Positions 8,030 to 16,702 of a stretch of 64,000 nt of DNA are shown one piece after another. The notes beneath the pieces were generated by a model, which worked only from the letters and a program-made list of their open reading frames with translations, was not told the DNA's origin and made no database searches. The stretch covers positions 2,572,501 to 2,636,500 of the forward strand of contig UGTZ01000001.1 in NCBI GenBank assembly GCA_900455085.1. Reading direction: 5' to 3'. This DNA is from Providencia rettgeri (GTDB lineage: Bacteria; Pseudomonadota; Gammaproteobacteria; Enterobacterales; Enterobacteriaceae). Each line of letters begins with the position of its first letter. The stretch's first letter is position 1. The translations under genes and the position numbers were made by a program.

Positions 8030-9590
8030 TTAATTTTGCTCTTTTTTCGTATTAAGGCCATATTCTCTCAATTTATTGGCAATTGCCGTATGAGAAATAT
8101 CCAAACGTTTAGCTAATTTACGGGTACTCGGATAATCGCGATATAAACGTGCTAATACCGATGCTTCATAACGTTTAGTGATTTCATCTAGCGAGCCATT
8201 GAGTGAATCTAAAGCGAGTGCGGGGGTATTAACTACATCAGGTAATTGGATATTATCTGCATCTAATATATTGCCATTAAGTTGCGTTAACCCTTGATAA
8301 AGAGCATTTCTCAGTTGCCTTATATTACCCGGCCAATAATAACTACTTAAATATTCTATCAACGAAGGTGCCAATTTAGGTTCAGCAATATGAAGCTCTT
8401 TGGAAAAACTGGCGACAAATGTTTTGGTCAGCGGTTGAATATCTTCTTTACGTTCACGCAATGGAGGAATAGTTAATGTCAGTACATTCAAACGATAGTA
8501 AAGATCCTCTCTGAATTTCTTTTCGGCAACCAATTCAGGTAAATTTTTCTGTGTTGCACAAATCACACGAACGTTCACCTTAACTTCTTTTTCTTCCCCA
8601 ACACGCCTAAATGTTCCATCATTTAAAAAACGTAATAACTTAATTTGCATTTGTGGCGACATTTCAGCAATTTCATCAAGCAACACCGTTCCGCCGTTGG
8701 CTTGTTCAAAAAAACCCTTTTTGCCTTCAACTGCATTTGGATAGGCACCCGCTGCATAACCAAATAATTCACTTTCTACGACATCATCCGGCATCGAAGC
8801 ACAATTTAAGCCTAAAAACGGTTCTTTTCCTCTCGCACTATGCAAGTGACAAGCTTTTGCTAAGATATCTTTCCCAGTCCCCGTTTCACCGACAAGTAAT
8901 AATGGCTCATCCAGCATAGCAATACGTTTGGCTCGTTCAACCACATTTACCATGACAGGGCTAACAGCAATAATTTGTTCAAAACCGCTGCCATCCGCCT
9001 CAATAACTTGTTGGCGTTGCTTATCTAAAATTGCAGCTGATTTCAACAGTAATACTGCTCCTGTACAATGGGATTTACCATTTTCATCAGCCAAAATAAT
9101 AGGTGTTACTTGCATCAAATAGTCTTGGCCTTTAATGACAACTTTCTCGGTGTACGCCTCTGGGAGACTCCCGTTCAAACCAACGTACTAGCCCTTGACT
9201 ACCAACTAGCTGTGAAAAGGTTTTTTCTCGAATTTTAGCCTCATCATAACCAAATAACTGCAATGTCATTGGGTTAATCAACTCAATATTTAGCTTGTTG
9301 TCTATGGATAAAACAGGTTCTGGAAATGAGTTTAAGAGCGCCCAAACGGCTTTATGTTCTCTTTCTGAAGGCATAAAATAAATTCGGCGAACATCAATAA
9401 CACCATTAATACGGCGTATTTCTGCCATCAATGTGCTGAATACCTGAAAATCTACAGGTGTAAAGTTGAGGTAAATCCTACGTTGAGGAGAGATTTCAAT
9501 ACCTTTTAAATCAATATTTTGTAGAACTAAAAGATCAAGTAATTCACGCGTTAAACCGATACGGTCTTGGCAGGTCACTTCGAGGCGCAT
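8030..9590 (-). pseudogene. tyrR: Transcriptional regulator TyrR, frameshifted in this assembly
   Basis: TyrR controls aromatic amino acid biosynthesis and transport genes. The N-terminal half (9132-9590) has the ACT-like start MRLEVTCQDRIGLTREL and a PAS domain. The C-terminal half (8030 to about 9163) has an AAA+ domain with Walker A GETGTGKD and a final helix-turn-helix STRKLAKRLDISHTAIANKL. The halves are joined by a one-base shift at the CCC run (GGG on the plus strand, 9162-9164); removing one C restores ESPEAYTEK and a 519-residue protein close to E. coli length. Unlike E. coli TyrR it has extra residues at the GAFTGA position (AAGAYPNAVEGKK). The shift is probably a sequencing error. 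Confidence 0.93.
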
Positions 9591-9829
9591 AGGTAAGAAC
9601 CTTCATCAAAAAAGCCGAGAGAATAAAGGTATTTTAGCCTTAAACATTAAGGGAATACAGTGTTTGTGTCACAAATTGTTGACAGCTTGTAAGCTTTATA
9701 GCATCAACAAATAAAATCACGGTTTTTCTTTATTTTTTAAGGCTTGAAATAAGAATAAACACATTAATCAATAAATGATGCTGCAGAGTGAGCAAAAAAC
9801 TGTCAACTCACCCTGCCAATGCTATTGTT

Positions 9830-10885
9830 TTACACTTTTTCTTTTTTACTGGGGATGACATTTTTTAACTGGCCAATTAACTGATGGCGAAAATCGGCTA
9901 AACGAGGCTTGTTTTCTATCCAAGGTAGTGGTCGACATAATTCCATCGCTTTAATACCTAAACGCGCAGTTAACAAGCCGGCTCCAATACCTTGTGCTGC
10001 TCGTGTTGATAACCGTGCGGTAATGTCTTGAGATAGCCAATCCATCCCCACTTCACGAATTAATTCAGACGCACCCGCAAAGGCAATATTAATGAGCACC
10101 ATGCGAAATAGCCGAATTCGGCTATAATAACCGAGTTCAATACCATAGATTGCCGCGATCCGATTAATTAGGCGAATATTTCGCCAAGCAATAAATGCCA
10201 TATCTACCAGTGCTAGCGGGCTCACCGCAATCATGATGGCCGATTCTGCGGAACAACGACTAATTTCTTTGCGAGCTTGTTCATCAAGGATAGGCTGAAC
10301 CATTCTACTATACAATTCAACAACTTCCCTATCATTATGAGAGTCATGAAGAGTGGCTTGCCAATTAGCAATTGCAGGATGTTGCATCGATAACGCAGAT
10401 TGTTTAGCCAGTTTTTCACAAAAAGCCTTTCCTTGCCCCATACCATGACTGTGCAATAATTCGCGAGCAAAGTCCCGTTCCTCCGCACGTTCTCTCAGGC
10501 GATACAACCGCCGCCATTCGCCAACAACAGACCCAACACCCGCCACAACGATTAAACCGCCGCGGCAGCGACACCTAACGCAGTCCAGTCTTGTGTTACC
10601 CATGATTGGTGGATCCAAACGCCGAGCTGAGCAACAACACTGACCCCAAAAATTCCCGCAGCCGCGCCAACTAATTTTCGCCAAAAAACTCCGTTTTGGT
10701 TTTAACGCTTCGTTAATCAGGCTTTCAACCTCACCTTCTTGGTTGTCCTGCTCCGTTTCCAAAGACACTGGTGTAAATTTTTCAAGTTCACGTTCATCAA
10801 AAACTTGGGCTTTTTTTAGCGATTCTTTCGTCTTATTTTCACTATGTTCAGCAAAATCTAAACGCTGTTTTAAGGGTTCATTCAT
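9830..10885 (-). CDS. ycjF: YcjF family inner-membrane protein (TIGR01620/DUF697), with an out-of-frame segment
   Basis: This is a membrane protein of unknown molecular role always found after ycjX and within the stress-linked psp neighbourhood. The frame is open for 351 residues and both ends match E. coli YcjF closely (MNEPLKQRLDF; AGVGSVVGEWRRL; GELEYGYYSRIRL-type C-terminal domain). The stretch of about 39 codons at roughly 10563-10678 is read out of frame (CRCRGG-like residues). In the neighbouring frame it gives the expected hydrophobic segment KLVGAAAGIFGVSVVAQLG. An extra A in the AAAA run (T run 10675-10678 on plus) and a lost G near 10557-10565 would explain this. It overlaps ycjX by four bases. 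Confidence 0.92.
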   Translation of the reverse strand: MNEPLKQRLDFAEHSENKTKESLKKAQVFDERELEKFTPVSLETEQDNQEGEVESLINEALKPKRSFLAKISWRGCGNFWGQCCCSARRLDPPIMGNTRLDCVRCRCRGGLIVVAGVGSVVGEWRRLYRLRERAEERDFARELLHSHGMGQGKAFCEKLAKQSALSMQHPAIANWQATLHDSHNDREVVELYSRMVQPILDEQARKEISRCSAESAIMIAVSPLALVDMAFIAWRNIRLINRIAAIYGIELGYYSRIRLFRMVLINIAFAGASELIREVGMDWLSQDITARLSTRAAQGIGAGLLTARLGIKAMELCRPLPWIENKPRLADFRHQLIGQLKNVIPSKKEKV

Positions 10886-12279
10886 TTCAGTTTATCTCCC
10901 AACAAAAATTCAAGCGCACTGTCCATACGAATGTGTGGCAATGGTTGATCCATTGGCGTTGGCCTTGGTCTGAAATCTTCAAATTGAAAACCTTGAGTTT
11001 GCCAGAATTGTTCATTCGGCAAGCGTTTTGGCACTTCCCCTGGGTAAAACATTAACGGTTGACCATCACTTAGCCGATTCCCTTTTAACGCAGGTAATTT
11101 TTCACCTTTATAGTCTACCAGACCACTTTCGGTGGCTTGTATTGATGCTAGACCCACACAATCCATGCTGATCCCCTCAAACGCAGCATGCTGCCATGCC
11201 TCTTGCACTAGTTGTTGCAACAAAGCCACTAAATTTGCATGTTGGTCTGGTGTTACGTGATCTGACTTACTTGCGGCAAAGAGTAATTTATCAATACAAG
11301 GTGAAAATAAACGCCTCAGTAGTGTGCGCTTTCCATAATGAAAACTACGCATTAATTGCGTTAATGCCATTCTCATATCATTAAAAGCATCAACACCACT
11401 ATTTAGCGGTTGTAAGCAATCAACTAACACAATTTGTCGGTCAAAACGTTGGAAATAATCACGATAAAAGCCCTTTACAACATGCTCACAATAATATTGA
11501 TAACGTTGCTGTAGTGCGCCAATATTGGTGTTTTTACCTGCCTGTGCGAGCTTTTTGTCGCCATATTTGGCCACATTCGGCCATGGGAAAAATTGCAGAG
11601 CCGGCGCTCCTGCTAATTCAGCGGGTAAAACGAAACGTCCTGGTTGAATAAAGTGCTGCCCTTGGGCCTTGCATTCCACTAAATACTGAGTGTAAGCAGC
11701 TGCAATTTCAGCAAGCAAATTTTCATCAACTGGCGCTAAAGGGTCACATTTTTCACACAATGCCACCCACGGCTGGGCTAAATGTGCGCGTTCTCCCTTG
11801 ATTAAGGTGTTCATTTGTTCAGACCACGCTAAATAATTTAAATCTAGCATGGGTAAATCCAACAACCATTCACCGGGGTAATCGACAATCTCTAAGTATA
11901 ATGATGAGTTATCAACAAAATGGCGCAAAAAAGAGTCTTCTGAACGGTAATGTAATTTAAGGCGTATTTCACTGACTCCCCTTGTTGGTGTTGGCCATTT
12001 CGGGGGCTCCCCATAAAGTGAGGCAATACCTTCATCATACGCAAAACGCGGTACTGACAAATCACGATGAGGTATCCGTTTAACACCTAATAACCGCTTA
12101 TCTCGCGCAGCAGAAAATAAAGGCAGCCGCGCTCCGGCATTAACATTCAATAGTTGATTCACCAGTGAAGTAATAAATGCGGTTTTTCCACTACGGCTAA
12201 GCCCTGTTACTGCGAGCCTAACATGACGATCAACACTTCTATTCATCAAATCCGTTAATTCACTGTGCAGTCGTTTCAT
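10882..12279 (-). CDS. ycjX: YcjX family P-loop GTPase-like protein
   Basis: This 465-residue protein of the DUF463 family has a P-loop GLSRSGKTAF at about residues 25-34 and a basic N-terminus. It is a predicted nucleotide-binding cytoplasmic protein. In E. coli ycjX and ycjF belong to heat-shock and phage-shock related transcription units, but the biochemical activity is not settled. Here it lies 82 bp after pspD on the same strand and its stop overlaps the ycjF start (ATGA), so pspABCD-ycjX-ycjF-tyrR may be read as one long unit. Confidence 0.95.
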   Translation of the reverse strand: MKRLHSELTDLMNRSVDRHVRLAVTGLSRSGKTAFITSLVNQLLNVNAGARLPLFSAARDKRLLGVKRIPHRDLSVPRFAYDEGIASLYGEPPKWPTPTRGVSEIRLKLHYRSEDSFLRHFVDNSSLYLEIVDYPGEWLLDLPMLDLNYLAWSEQMNTLIKGERAHLAQPWVALCEKCDPLAPVDENLLAEIAAAYTQYLVECKAQGQHFIQPGRFVLPAELAGAPALQFFPWPNVAKYGDKKLAQAGKNTNIGALQQRYQYYCEHVVKGFYRDYFQRFDRQIVLVDCLQPLNSGVDAFNDMRMALTQLMRSFHYGKRTLLRRLFSPCIDKLLFAASKSDHVTPDQHANLVALLQQLVQEAWQHAAFEGISMDCVGLASIQATESGLVDYKGEKLPALKGNRLSDGQPLMFYPGEVPKRLPNEQFWQTQGFQFEDFRPRPTPMDQPLPHIRMDSALEFLLGDKLK

Positions 12280-12361
12280 GCTCCTCCCAAGACTTATCCT
12301 TTCAATTTAAACCCATTTTACGTCATATTGCGTACTATAATTTAGCATAAAACAAATTGTA

Positions 12362-12541
12362 TTAGGTTAACCGTTTAATAAGTACATTGAGCAACCATTT
12401 ACTCGTCAATAATTTAATGATTTTACCTACGACTCCCGCTGGGCCATATGTCATAAGTAATACCGCGGCGATTCGAATACCTTTTTGTAGAATAAGTTTC
12501 TTTGCAAATTTTTTGATTCGATAACGAACGTTATTTGCCAT
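12362..12541 (-). CDS. pspD: Phage shock protein D
   Basis: A 59-residue product too short for many gene finders. A basic amphipathic N-terminus (RYRIKKFAKKL) leads into the motif MTYGPAGVVGKIIK, matching LRYGPAGVAGWAIK of E. coli PspD (73 residues). PspD is a small peripheral inner-membrane component of the phage shock response. It follows pspC after an intervening terminator hairpin, and precedes ycjX. The ribosome site is modest (GTGAG). The position between pspC and ycjX matches the pspABCD order. Confidence 0.88.
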   Translation of the reverse strand: MANNVRYRIKKFAKKLILQKGIRIAAVLLMTYGPAGVVGKIIKLLTSKWLLNVLIKRLT

Positions 12542-12560
12542 ATGTCACTCACTTATTGAT

Positions 12561-12599
12561 AAAAAACAAAAGGGATTTGGTTTTGAAACCTAATCCCTT
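12561..12599 (-). terminator. Hairpin terminator between pspC and pspD
   Basis: On the minus strand, arms AAGGGATT/AATCCCTT and inner AGGTTT/AAACC pair, then TTTTGTTTTTT follows (12561-12569). It lies inside the pspABCD unit, so it should reduce expression of pspD and ycjXF relative to pspABC. Confidence 0.82.
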
Positions 12600-12623
12600 A
12601 TCATGTGATGGCGATACGATTTG

Positions 12624-12980
12624 CTATAGATTTCGAAATTTACTGTTCACTGTATAAGTATCTGAAGTAACGTATCTTTCAATCTGGCGTAACTTCATTT
12701 CACCGGATTTTAATTGTGTATCAATTTGGTTAATAAGACTACTCACTTCTGGGCCAATATCTTTCTGTGAACGGTAGCCACTTGGTGCCGCTTCGACAAC
12801 AAAGCACATCACAATGTACAAAATCAAAGTAATACCAAAGCTTACAAATAAGGCTAATACGGTTAATGCTCTGACCAAAGCAACCGGAAGTTCTAAGTAC
12901 TCAGCAATACCCGAACACACACCACCGAACACACGTCTATCCGTTAAACGATAAAGTTTGCGGTTGCGAAATTGAGTCAT
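12624..12980 (-). CDS. pspC: Phage shock protein C
   Basis: PspC is the inner-membrane stress sensor that, with PspB, draws PspA away from PspF. The ATG at 12980 is chosen: it overlaps the pspB stop by one base (TAATG) and has a strong GGAGG eight bases upstream. The product has 118 residues (E. coli 119). The PspC domain starts with KLYRLTDRRVFGGVCSGIAEYL, followed by a membrane helix (about residues 35-65) and a C-terminal part with coiled-coil tendency. It is tightly coupled to pspB. Confidence 0.96.
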   Translation of the reverse strand: MTQFRNRKLYRLTDRRVFGGVCSGIAEYLELPVALVRALTVLALFVSFGITLILYIVMCFVVEAAPSGYRSQKDIGPEVSSLINQIDTQLKSGEMKLRQIERYVTSDTYTVNSKFRNL

Positions 12981-13213
12981 TATTTTTGCCTCCAATTTGG
13001 GTGTTCTGCATCCAAAATATCTTCAAGCGTTTTAATGCGTTGCTGCATCTGTGATGCTTGCTCTGCTAATTGCATCAAACGTTGTACTTCATTTTCAGTT
13101 AGCTGACTCCCCTGCCCATTATTTTTTTTGCTGTAATGTAGCCACAGCCAAATAGGCAGAATAAAAATGAGAAAAATAATTAATACGAGAGACAGAAAAA
13201 CGTAGCCCATCAC
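12980..13213 (-). CDS. pspB: Phage shock protein B
   Basis: A 77-residue bitopic inner-membrane protein acting with PspC as a positive regulator of the response. One N-terminal helix (residues about 3-25) ends in LPIWLWLHYSKK, and the cytoplasmic tail carries a leucine-rich coiled coil. The terminus DAEHPNWRQK matches E. coli (DAEHPNWRDR). It lies 77 bp after pspA. Confidence 0.96.
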   Translation of the reverse strand: MMGYVFLSLVLIIFLIFILPIWLWLHYSKKNNGQGSQLTENEVQRLMQLAEQASQMQQRIKTLEDILDAEHPNWRQK

Positions 13214-13290
13214 ATATCCTTATACATATGGTTAACCTATCTATGGCACTGATACGATATTGCTAACGTACCAGTGCATCAAAATAACTG

Positions 13291-13956
13291 TTACTGATCT
13301 TTATTGATTTTAGCTTTAAGCGCCGCTAATTGCGCGCTTATTTCATCGTCTGCTTTTAACTCTGCAAACTGTTGATCCAGTGATTTTTGTTTACCAATAC
13401 CATAACTTTGAGCTTCACCTTCCATATGGTCTATACGGCGCTCAAACTGTTCAAAACGAGCCATTGCTTCATCCAGTTTGCCACTATCCAGTTGGCGACG
13501 AACATTACGACTAGATTGTGCTGCTTCCATACGAACAACCATTGATTGCTGTTTCGCACGCGTTTCTTGCAGTTTGTTTTCTAATTCAGTGATTTCACCT
13601 TTTAAACGGGTCAAGGTTTCATCAACAATAATCAGCTCGTGTTTTAAGGTATCGACCATTGCACTCACTTTTTGCTTTTCAATCAGTGCTGCACGCGCTA
13701 AATCTTCTTTATCTTTCACCAGTGCTAATTCTGCTTTTTCTTGCCAATCAGCAACTTGTTTTTCGCCCATTTCAATACGGCGCTCTAAGCCTTTCTTTTC
13801 AGCTAAAGTGCGTGCTGATGTAGAACGGATTTCAACTAGCATGTCTTCCATTTCTTGAATCATCAGACGGATCATTTTTTGCGGATCTTCTGCTTTGTCT
13901 AACAAAGAAGCGATGTTTGCATTAATGATATCGGCAAAACGTGAAAAAATACCCAT
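13291..13956 (-). CDS. pspA: Phage shock protein A
   Basis: A 221-residue ESCRT-III/Vipp1-family protein, entirely helical and coiled-coil, with the amphipathic N-terminal helix MGIFSRFADIINANIASLLD. It binds and inhibits PspF in unstressed cells and coats damaged inner membrane under stress. E. coli PspA has 222 residues. It is the first gene of the operon, driven by the sigma54 promoter at 14088-14104, with a long leader of about 120 bases. Confidence 0.97.
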   Translation of the reverse strand: MGIFSRFADIINANIASLLDKAEDPQKMIRLMIQEMEDMLVEIRSTSARTLAEKKGLERRIEMGEKQVADWQEKAELALVKDKEDLARAALIEKQKVSAMVDTLKHELIIVDETLTRLKGEITELENKLQETRAKQQSMVVRMEAAQSSRNVRRQLDSGKLDEAMARFEQFERRIDHMEGEAQSYGIGKQKSLDQQFAELKADDEISAQLAALKAKINKDQ

Positions 13957-14087
13957 TATTTATATCCCCTTGATGGATTTAATCATTCTGTAGCGCCTCG
14001 ACCTGATTTGGCTTCCAACCCATACCTGACGCTCCGTTAGTCAAACAACAAATAGCATGTTGTATTTAGCTATTGCAATTCACATAT

Positions 14088-14104
14088 TGCAACTCACGTG
14101 CCAA
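14088..14104 (-). promoter_or_regulatory. Sigma54 promoter of pspA
   Basis: Minus-strand TTGGCACGTGAGTTGCA matches the -24/-12 consensus TTGGCAC-N5-TTGCA exactly. It faces pspA, with a start expected near 14077. The region from about 14110 to 14225 should hold the PspF enhancer sites and the pspF promoter. Confidence 0.94.
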
Positions 14105-14226
14105 CTTTAAACAAAAATTCATATCATAATGATTTTAAATAAAATAATTATAAACTTTCTCTAAAATTCATTTTAGTTTATAGTTAAAATATCGGTATTT
14201 CCAACCAACTATTGGTAAAAAAAACC

Positions 14227-15243
14227 ATGAAAGAAACTAATGAACCTATTCTTGGCGTTTCAAGTAATTTTCTCGATGTACTCGAACAAGCTTCTGAACT
14301 TGCTCAGCTCAATAAACCTGTTTTGGTTATCGGCGAACGCGGTACGGGTAAAGAACTTATTGCAGATAGACTTCATTACCTCTCTCCACGCTGGCAAGAA
14401 TCTTTTATCTCTCTCAATTGCAGTGGACTCAATGAGAATTTACTGGATTCTGAATTATTTGGACATGAAGCCGGTTCTTTTACAGGTGCCCAAAAACGCC
14501 ATCAAGGGCGTTTTGAACGAGCAGACAAAGGCTCTCTTTTTCTTGACGAGCTCGCTACCGCACCGATGTCAGTTCAAGAAAAATTGCTGCGAGTCATTGA
14601 ATATGGTGAACTTGAACGAGTTGGCGGAAGCCAAGCATTACACGTCGATGTTCGTTTAATCTGTGCCACAAATGCCAATTTACCTGAACTTGCCAAACAG
14701 GGCCGTTTTCGAGCTGACCTCTTAGATAGGCTGGCTTTTGATGTTATTCGCCTCCCCCCACTGCGTGAACGGCAGCCTGATATCTTATTGTTAGCAGAAC
14801 ATTTTGCCATTCTAATGTGTGGTGAATTAAAACGTTCACACTTTACAGGTTTTACATTACATGCCCAACAAGCTCTGCAACACTACCCATGGCCAGGTAA
14901 TGTACGCGAATTAAAAAATGTTATTGAGCGCTCAATATACCGCCATGGAAACTGTGCTGACCCCGTTGATAATATTATTTTTGACCCATTTGGCGAAAAA
15001 CTTGCTGAGCTACATGAATCACCAAGTTCACTCCCCATGCCACATACCCAACAACAGAATACAATTTTGCCTTCATTACCATGTGATTTACGTCAATGGC
15101 AACAACAATCCGAAAAAGCGCTATTAGAACAAGCACTAACGGATAGTCATTTTAATCAACGTAAAGCCGCACAACGGTTATCATTAAGTTATGACCAACT
15201 ACGAGGCTTAATAAAAAAACATCAAATAAACATTGAGAATTAA
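14227..15243 (+). CDS. pspF: Phage shock operon activator PspF (sigma54 enhancer-binding protein)
   Basis: This AAA+ activator without a receiver domain is divergent from pspA. The ATG at 14227 gives 338 residues; an alternative TTG at 14212 is less likely. Walker A is GERGTGKE (36-43), and the C-terminal Fis-type helix-turn-helix is FNQRKAAQRLSLSYDQL. The sigma54-contacting loop reads GSFTGA (83-88), not the usual GAFTGA. In E. coli PspF activates pspA and represses its own gene by binding the shared intergenic enhancers; the same layout is seen here. Confidence 0.96.
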   Translation: MKETNEPILGVSSNFLDVLEQASELAQLNKPVLVIGERGTGKELIADRLHYLSPRWQESFISLNCSGLNENLLDSELFGHEAGSFTGAQKRHQGRFERADKGSLFLDELATAPMSVQEKLLRVIEYGELERVGGSQALHVDVRLICATNANLPELAKQGRFRADLLDRLAFDVIRLPPLRERQPDILLLAEHFAILMCGELKRSHFTGFTLHAQQALQHYPWPGNVRELKNVIERSIYRHGNCADPVDNIIFDPFGEKLAELHESPSSLPMPHTQQQNTILPSLPCDLRQWQQQSEKALLEQALTDSHFNQRKAAQRLSLSYDQLRGLIKKHQINIEN

Positions 15244-15737
15244 TAATACGTAGTTCAAATAATTTGAATTTATTGTTTGAACTACTGTATTATACTTAAA
15301 CATCAAAAATTCAGGATTAAAGAATTTGGGTTATTACTTATTACTAAACATTTCCAATTTTATATTTTGGTTTCAAAAATCATTTATTCATCTCACTAAA
15401 GAAAACATATTTTGAATAGGAAAAATCAAAACAAAAATATTCAAGACAAATAAATTTATAAGCAAAAACAACAAGTAAAACAATATCACCTTTTCCAAAA
15501 ACATACATAATTTAAATAAAAATAATTATATCTAGTAACTTATACTAATTAGCATGCATAAATAATGATTTATTTTAGCACATTTAGTTAATTATATAAT
15601 CATAACTATGTTTATTTTAATCATGTTAATGTCAACCAATTAAATCATTTTTACACCTTGTCATATTTAACTACTGTGCGAAATATATTTATATGATATC
15701 TCTATTAATATGATATTTATTATATGAGGAGCCTATT
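15244..15737. other. AT-rich intergenic region after pspF
   Basis: About 490 very AT-rich bases. A weak inverted repeat AGTTCAAA..TTTGAACT near 15252-15282 may end pspF. Two copies of ATATGATAT lie close before the next gene (about 15691 and 15710). No coding or RNA gene is seen. Confidence 0.45.
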
Positions 15738-16342
15738 ATGAAGAATATAAGTATACTTGCTATGACCTTTTTTCTTCTCGGCTTATCTCCTACAGTCAGC
15801 GCAGAATCATTAATGAGAACATTCTCTTACTGTGATGCGACTTTTTTCGAGAAAATGAAAGAGTATCCCGCTTTAAATGATGCATCTAATGCATTGAAAA
15901 ACATGAAATTAGTTGATGGTGAACAAGTTTCTGTTAATCTCAATTTTCACCTGCCGGAATTGTGACTTTTAATCGTTTTTTTGTTAGTCATAGTAATTTC
16001 GATAAATATGATGACTTCACCTATTTAGGCTTACGTGGCCAATACTATTTTTGGGGATTTGAAACCACTCAAAGCTTTGAAGAGGTTATCCGTTATACTT
16101 CATCAAGAATTGCTATTCTAAAGGTGAGAAATACTTATATCTACTCACCCATGATCCGCCACAATTTGCAAGGCCAATGGGTGTTTAACGAATACGCAAC
16201 GCAAGACTATAACTTGGATCCAAATGCAGCTGAAAAAATGCTGATTATTGAAAAGGATGAACAAAGAGGAGTGGTTCGTTTCTTGTGTACCCTCCAAGGT
16301 AAAGTGACCGATGAAGACCTACACTATGTGGGTTTAGAGTAA
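15738..16342 (+). pseudogene. Exported protein of unknown function, split by a one-base frameshift
   Basis: The first part (15738-15965) begins with a clear Sec signal peptide MKNISILAMTFFLLGLSP with a cut near SAES, and a good AGGAG ribosome site ten bases upstream. The second part (to 16342) continues in another frame as SPAGIVTFNRFFVSHSNFDK. Adding one T to the T4 run at 15944-15947 joins them into a single protein of about 201 residues. It would be periplasmic. The C-terminal part contains aromatic-rich LGLRGQYYFWGFE and ends before ryhB. I do not recognise the family. The break is probably an assembly error, so treat it as one gene. Confidence 0.7.
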
Positions 16343-16377
16343 TAACGAGAAATGATGCTAAACCAGTTTGTTGATAC

Positions 16378-16476
16378 AAAAAAAAAGCCAGCACCCAAGC
16401 TGGCTATTAAATAAAACACTGGAAGCAATGTGAGCAATGTCATGCCTTGTCTACATAAGCACTTGGCTTAAGTGAC
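16378..16476 (-). ncRNA. ryhB: RyhB small RNA (iron-starvation regulator)
   Basis: The minus strand contains the RyhB core GACATTGCTCACATTGC followed by TTCCAGTG, identical to E. coli over the pairing region, and then the terminator AGCCAGC..GCTGGCT followed by nine U. The 5' part differs, but forms a stem-loop GTCACTT/AAGTG as in E. coli. The start near 16476 follows from the promoter at 16484-16513, giving about 99 nt (E. coli 90). RyhB with Hfq represses mRNAs for nonessential iron proteins when Fur is inactive. One target, sodB, is in this window. Confidence 0.95.
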
Positions 16477-16482
16477 AAAACG

Positions 16483-16513
16483 AATGATAATCGTTATCAG
16501 TGCTATTTGTAAA
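16483..16513 (-). promoter_or_regulatory. ryhB promoter with Fur box over the -10
   Basis: On the minus strand, -35 TTTACA (16508-16513), 18 bp, and -10 TATCAT (16484-16489). The 19-bp Fur-like sequence (16483-16501, ACTGATAACGATTATCATT) covers the -10, so Fe-Fur should block transcription, as known for ryhB. Confidence 0.9.
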
Positions 16514-16702
16514 GCTTTTTAATGAGATATTTTCTCATTAAGACATACTTCAATGATTAATTTAATAATTTAAGTTAAGCATTATATTAATAACTTCCTT
16601 TTTAGCTTAATTTTCATGCTTTTTTAGGCTAAATTTTGCTTATACCCTGTCCCCCCATTTTTAGGCTACAATAGGTCAATTCTAGTTAACGATGTCAGTG
16701 GT

